From: Actinomycetota bacterium
GTDB taxonomy: Bacteria > Actinomycetota > Thermoleophilia > Miltoncostaeales > Miltoncostaeaceae
DNA: 42,673 bases
Direction: 5' to 3'
Assembly: GCA_016870155.1 (NCBI GenBank)
Contig: VGCE01000011.1
Coordinates: 1 to 42,673, forward strand
Below are positions 39,508 to 42,673 of the stretch, one piece after another; position 1 is the first letter of the stretch; every line of letters starts with the position of its first letter. The notes under the pieces are model-generated. The model searched no databases. It was not told where the DNA came from and worked only from the letters and a program-made list of their open reading frames with translations. A program made the position numbers and the translations under genes.

Positions 39508-40686
39508 TCAGCCGCGCGGCAGCATCACGGCGAGCCACGCCGTGCCGAGTGCCACCAGCACCGCCACGGCGATGGTGACGCCCTGGAATGACAGCGCCAG
39601 GTGCAGGCCGCCGCCGACGAGGGGTCCGAGCGTGTACCCGGCCGAGTACACCACCACCATCGCGGCGGCGCTGAGGCCATACGACCCGGCATGGCCCATC
39701 TCGTCGACGGCCTCCGTGAACAGCGGCCCGGCGGGTGCCGCCAGGATCGCCGCGCCGCCGAGGCATGTCGCGAAGGCCAGCGTCACCCACCACGGTGGTC
39801 CGAGCGCCACGAATGGCAGCGCCACCGCGGTGATGACGCCGCCCACCACGAGGGGCAGGCGGCGCCCGGCGCGGTCGGACCACCACCCGCCCAGCGGCGA
39901 GCCCAGGAACAACGTGGCGGTGCCGAGCGCCAGCACCAGCCCGATGCCGCTGGCCGACAGGCCGAGGCGATCGGACAGGTCGAGCGGCAGCAGGGGTTCG
40001 AGCATGGCCTCCACGATCGCGAGCAGGATCAGCGCCAGCGCACCCGCCCGGGCGCCGCGCGATCGGACAACGCTTCGCAGACCCGCGAGCACCGACGGCA
40101 CGGTGGTGGATTGCCGGGCGGTCTCGGGCACGAGCGCCACACACGCGGCGAGCAGCAGTGGGACGATGGAGATGACGAGGAAGGTCTCGCGCACGCCGAC
40201 GGCGTCGATGAGCAGGCCCGAGAGCAGCGGGCCGAGCAAGCCGACGCCGCCGCCGGCGGTCTCGGCCAGGCCCAGGCGGAAGCCCAGTTGGCTGGTGGGG
40301 TAGACGTCGCTCACGGCCGCCAGTGCACCGGTCCATGTGAGCGCGGCGGCACCGCCCTGCACCGCGCGCGCGATGGCCAGCGTGACCGGCTCGGTGGTGA
40401 AGGCGAAGGCCACGCCCGAGACGGCCAGCAGCACCGCCCCCGCGGCCAGGGCCTTGCGCCGGCCCGCACGGTCGACCCACCGCGGCAGCAATAGCGCCAC
40501 GGTGAGCTGCGCCACCGGGAAGGCCGCGAAGATCAAGGCCACCGTGGTATCGGAAAGCCCTAGCTCGCGCTGGTAGATCGGAAGCGCCGGAACGATGGCG
40601 CTGAACATGAGGGTGTCCACGGCGATGGCCGCGGTGGCGAGGGCGAAGACCCGAGTTCGCGAGGGGTGCGCTGCGCGCCGGCTCAC
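39508..40686 (-). CDS. Major facilitator superfamily transporter
   Basis: A 392-residue secondary transporter with twelve hydrophobic helices. The loop between helices 2 and 3 has the MFS signature region LLPRWVDRAGRRKALAAG (D-R-x-GRR type), and the second-half copy GGWWSDRAGRRLPL. It resembles drug/metabolite antiporters, but no substrate can be inferred. GTG 40686 lies seven bases after TAGCGT (40694-40699, minus strand) and before the first helix; starting earlier at ATG 40740 would add a basic stretch and move away from that box. Divergent from the PAC2 gene. Confidence 0.9.
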   Translation of the reverse strand: MSRRAAHPSRTRVFALATAAIAVDTLMFSAIVPALPIYQRELGLSDTTVALIFAAFPVAQLTVALLLPRWVDRAGRRKALAAGAVLLAVSGVAFAFTTEPVTLAIARAVQGGAAALTWTGALAAVSDVYPTSQLGFRLGLAETAGGGVGLLGPLLSGLLIDAVGVRETFLVISIVPLLLAACVALVPETARQSTTVPSVLAGLRSVVRSRGARAGALALILLAIVEAMLEPLLPLDLSDRLGLSASGIGLVLALGTATLFLGSPLGGWWSDRAGRRLPLVVGGVITAVALPFVALGPPWWVTLAFATCLGGAAILAAPAGPLFTEAVDEMGHAGSYGLSAAAMVVVYSAGYTLGPLVGGGLHLALSFQGVTIAVAVLVALGTAWLAVMLPRG

Positions 40687-40756
40687 GCGGGCAACGCTAC
40701 GCGCTGCACGTGCCGAAGGCGCGGCCGTGACGCCGCGCACCTGTCACCATGCCCTC

Positions 40757-41647
40757 ATGCCAGGAAGCCTCGTGATGACCCCGCCCGACCCGCCGCTGCG
40801 CGATCCCACGGTGATCGCCGCGTTTCGCGGGTGGAACGATGCTGCGAGCGCGGCGTCCACCACCATCGCCACCATCGCCGCACAGCGGCACGCCGACCAG
40901 ATCGGCACGGTGGACCCGGAGGAGTTCTACGACTTCCAGGTGACCCGACCGATCATCGACCTCACCGGCGATGACCCCGGCCTCACGTGGCCCGAGGTGG
41001 AGATCATGGCGGCGCGCTGCCCTGACGCCGACCGCGACCTTGTGCTGGTGGTGGGTGGCGAGCCGTCCATGCGATGGCCCACCTTCTGCCGCCTGCTGCT
41101 GGACGCCGTGGAGGCCCTGGGCGCCCGCCGGTTCGTCACCTTGGGCGCCCTGCTTGCCGACGTGCCGCACACGCGCGACGTGGCCCTTACGGTGATGACC
41201 ACCCAGGAGGGCTTGGTGGAGGGCATGGACACGCGTCCGCCGGGCTACCGCGGCCCCACGGGCATCGTGGGCGTCTTGCACCTGCTGGCCGCCGATCGCG
41301 GGCTCGAGGCCGTGTCGCTGTGGGCGCCCACCTCGCACTACGCCGCCGGCATGGTGAACCACAAGGCCGAGCTGGCGCTGATCGAGGGCGTCGCCGCGGT
41401 GACCGGCGTGCCCATCGACACCACGGCCGTCCGCGCCAACGCGCGCGAGTTCGAGGAGCAGGTGGACCAGGTGGTGGCGGGCGACCCGCGCCTTCAGCAG
41501 CTGGTGGAGCAGCTCGAGCAGGCGACTGACGAGGACGGGCCGGTGGAGTTCGAGGAGGACGACCTGCCCTCCGGCGACGACCTCGTCGCGGAGCTCGAGC
41601 GGTTCCTGCGCGAGCGCCAGGATCCGCCCCCGCCCCAGGGCATCTAG
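40757..41647 (+). CDS. PAC2-family protein
   Basis: A 296-residue member of the PAC2 family, named after a eukaryotic proteasome-assembly chaperone; bacterial members have unknown roles and are common in Actinobacteria, some of which have proteasomes. Marks: FRGWNDAASAAST, DLTGDDPGLTWPEVEI, VLVVGGEPSMRWPTF, TLGALLADVPHTRDV and the APTSHYAAG stretch. The last 40 residues are acidic (EFEEDDLPSGDDLVAELERF). ATG 40757 lies six bases after CACCAT (leaderless type); ATG 40775, preceded by AGGAAG, is a good alternative. The stop TAG shares CTAG 41644-41647 with the nth stop. Confidence 0.9.
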   Translation: MPGSLVMTPPDPPLRDPTVIAAFRGWNDAASAASTTIATIAAQRHADQIGTVDPEEFYDFQVTRPIIDLTGDDPGLTWPEVEIMAARCPDADRDLVLVVGGEPSMRWPTFCRLLLDAVEALGARRFVTLGALLADVPHTRDVALTVMTTQEGLVEGMDTRPPGYRGPTGIVGVLHLLAADRGLEAVSLWAPTSHYAAGMVNHKAELALIEGVAAVTGVPIDTTAVRANAREFEEQVDQVVAGDPRLQQLVEQLEQATDEDGPVEFEEDDLPSGDDLVAELERFLRERQDPPPPQGI

Positions 41648-42318
41648 AACTCCCCGCGGCTCACGCAGGCGTTCCACAGCGCGCAGTCGCCGCACCGCGG
41701 CCTGCGCGCGGGGCAGACCTCGCGCCCGTGCATGATGAGCCTGAGGCCGGTGTCGGCCCACATGTCGCGTGGCCACACCTCCTTGAGGTCGGCCTCCACC
41801 CTCACGGGGTCATCCGAGTCGGTGAGGCCCAGGCGCCGTGCGAGGCGCAGCACGTGAGTGTCGACCGCGATGGCGGGTTCGTCGTACCAGTGGCCCAGCA
41901 GCACGCTGGCGGTCTTGCGCCCCACGCCGGGGAGGGTGACCAGCTCGCCCATGGTCGCGGGCATCTCGCCCCCGAAGCGCTCCTCGATTGCCGTTGCCAT
42001 GCCGATCAGCGACTTCGCCTTCGCGTGGAAGAACCCGGTGGGGCGGATGATCTCCTCGACGTCGGCGATGTCGGCCGACGCGAGGTCGGCGGGCGTGGGG
42101 TAGCGGGCGAACAGCGGCGGCGTGACCGTGTTCACCATCTTGTCGGTGCACTGCGCCGAGAGGATCGTTGCCGTGAGCAGCTCGAACTCGTTGCGATGAT
42201 CGAGCGGCACCGGCACCACGGGGCGATCCTCGGCGAGGATCTCCGCCACGGCCCTGCCGCGCCCCCTGCGTGATCTCGGGCGTCGTTCGCGCGCCGGTCT
42301 CTCGGCGCGGGTGGCCAC
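41644..42318 (-). CDS. nth: Endonuclease III
   Basis: DNA glycosylase/AP lyase that removes oxidised pyrimidines in base excision repair. The 224-residue protein has the HhH-GPD motif LPGVGRKTASVLLG with catalytic Lys135 and Asp153 (AVDTHVLRLARR), and a C-terminal 4Fe-4S cluster with Cys202, 209, 212 and 218 in the C-x6-C-x2-C-x5-C spacing. An N-terminal Arg-rich extension of about 25 residues (RERRPRSRRGRGR) is longer than in E. coli Nth and may bind DNA. GTG 42318 starts three bases after the DUF2252 gene's stop, suggesting one transcript. Confidence 0.96.
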   Translation of the reverse strand: MATRAERPARERRPRSRRGRGRAVAEILAEDRPVVPVPLDHRNEFELLTATILSAQCTDKMVNTVTPPLFARYPTPADLASADIADVEEIIRPTGFFHAKAKSLIGMATAIEERFGGEMPATMGELVTLPGVGRKTASVLLGHWYDEPAIAVDTHVLRLARRLGLTDSDDPVRVEADLKEVWPRDMWADTGLRLIMHGREVCPARRPRCGDCALWNACVSRGEF

Positions 42319-42321
42319 GCG

Positions 42322-42673
42322 CTAGACGCCCATCACGGCCGCGATGGGCTGGTCCTCGATCGCCTGCTCCAGCCTTGCGTGGTCGTCGATGGTCTGCGTT
42401 GTGTAGTCCTGCGCGAAGTCGGCCATGGCGTCGTCGAACTGCGTGCCGGTGCCGAGGTAGCCGGCGATCACGCCGGCATCTCCCGACCGGGCGTGGGCTT
42501 GGGCGAGCGTGCCTCCGCAGAGGCCGGCGTAGTCGGCGAGGATGCCCGCCGACATCGCGGCCACGTCAGCCGACCCCTTCATGTCGCGCAGCTGACGCAC
42601 GTAGAACTGCTTCCGGTTGATGCCGGTATACCACCCCAGGAAGATGTCGCTGGCCGCCTGCATGAGGCGCTGG
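42322..42673 (-). CDS. DUF2252-family protein, 3' end (partial)
   Basis: The C-terminal 116 or so residues of a DUF2252 protein; the start lies beyond the window. Family landmarks are QAASDIFLGWYTG, FYVRQLRDMKGSAD and LCGGTLAQAHARSGD, and the ending DDAMADFAQDY before a helical tail. DUF2252 proteins have a protein-kinase-like fold with no established function and are often found in Actinobacteria. It lies immediately upstream of nth and likely shares its transcript. No truncation other than the window edge is seen. Confidence 0.88.
   Translation of the reverse strand, partial: QRLMQAASDIFLGWYTGINRKQFYVRQLRDMKGSADVAAMSAGILADYAGLCGGTLAQAHARSGDAGVIAGYLGTGTQFDDAMADFAQDYTTQTIDDHARLEQAIEDQPIAAVMGV

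Noticed and set aside
39247-39591. Plus-strand frame of 114 codons in the gap before the MFS gene
   Set aside because: Low-complexity Arg/Gly/His sequence that runs antisense into the MFS gene and has no ribosome-binding site.

Overview
The window is a very GC-rich stretch of bacterial chromosome with dense, mostly housekeeping and hypothetical genes on both strands. Evidence for a high-GC Gram-positive (Actinobacteriota) host: a Gram-positive-type SOS box in front of lexA, a class A RNase P RNA, GTG and TTG starts, -10-only promoters placed 6 to 8 nt before start codons (leaderless transcripts), a futalosine-pathway menaquinone gene (mqnD) and a DUF2252 protein. The overall gene set resembles the class Thermoleophilia, but this placement is an impression from protein flavour, not a computed phylogeny. 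No CRISPR array, insertion sequence or intact prophage is visible.

Layout. 1-478: a 5'-truncated phage terminase-small-subunit-like gene (minus strand) abuts the last codons of an unrelated plus-strand gene. 483-3217: HAD phosphatase, then the ammonium module amtB plus a P-II protein that lacks the usual Tyr51. 3214-6455 (minus): two-component system, exported protein, zinc-ribbon protein. 6553-12847 (plus): glutamine-dependent NAD synthetase, secreted subtilase, SDR, a membrane coiled-coil protein, HDAC/AcuC-like deacetylase. 12848-13567: an unusual leader and a LOG-family protein. 13515-17092 (minus): transketolase and glucose-6-phosphate isomerase as a tight operon. 17223-19883: two tandem lipoproteins, a polysaccharide deacetylase, a Crp/Fnr regulator. 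20119-22141 (minus): mqnD operon with a Cys-rich protein and a membrane protein. 22193-24868: hotdog thioesterase, alkyltransferase-like protein, secG, a 50-residue membrane protein, tRNA-Leu(GAG), lexA, rnpB. 24948-30643: excisionase-like DNA-binding protein, alpha-E-like protein, Bcp peroxiredoxin, nitroreductase, rhodanese, several hypotheticals, a BtuF-like protein and a GYD protein. 30662-32714: small zinc ribbons and two pilin-like proteins. 32754-38522: alcohol dehydrogenase, two hypotheticals, and a photolyase operon with an SDR-DUF2867 protein and a renalase-like flavoprotein. 38519-42673: a degenerate J-domain protein with an acidic tail, MFS transporter, PAC2 protein, endonuclease III and a DUF2252 fragment.

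How the parts work together. Nitrogen sensing and uptake (amtB/P-II), central carbon flow (tkt/pgi), NAD and menaquinone synthesis, DNA repair (lexA, alkyltransferase, photolyase, endonuclease III) and oxidative defence (Bcp, nitroreductase, renalase-like enzyme) dominate. The most noteworthy signals are the repeated leaderless promoter architecture, calibrated by the rnpB promoter; three convergent gene pairs that share one CTAG as overlapping stop codons; a translationally coupled pair of GQxT(L/V)E pilin-like proteins; a J-like protein without HPD; a possible phage-derived cysteine domain in the mqnD operon; and a leader before the LOG gene with cobalamin-riboswitch-like blocks in the wrong order.
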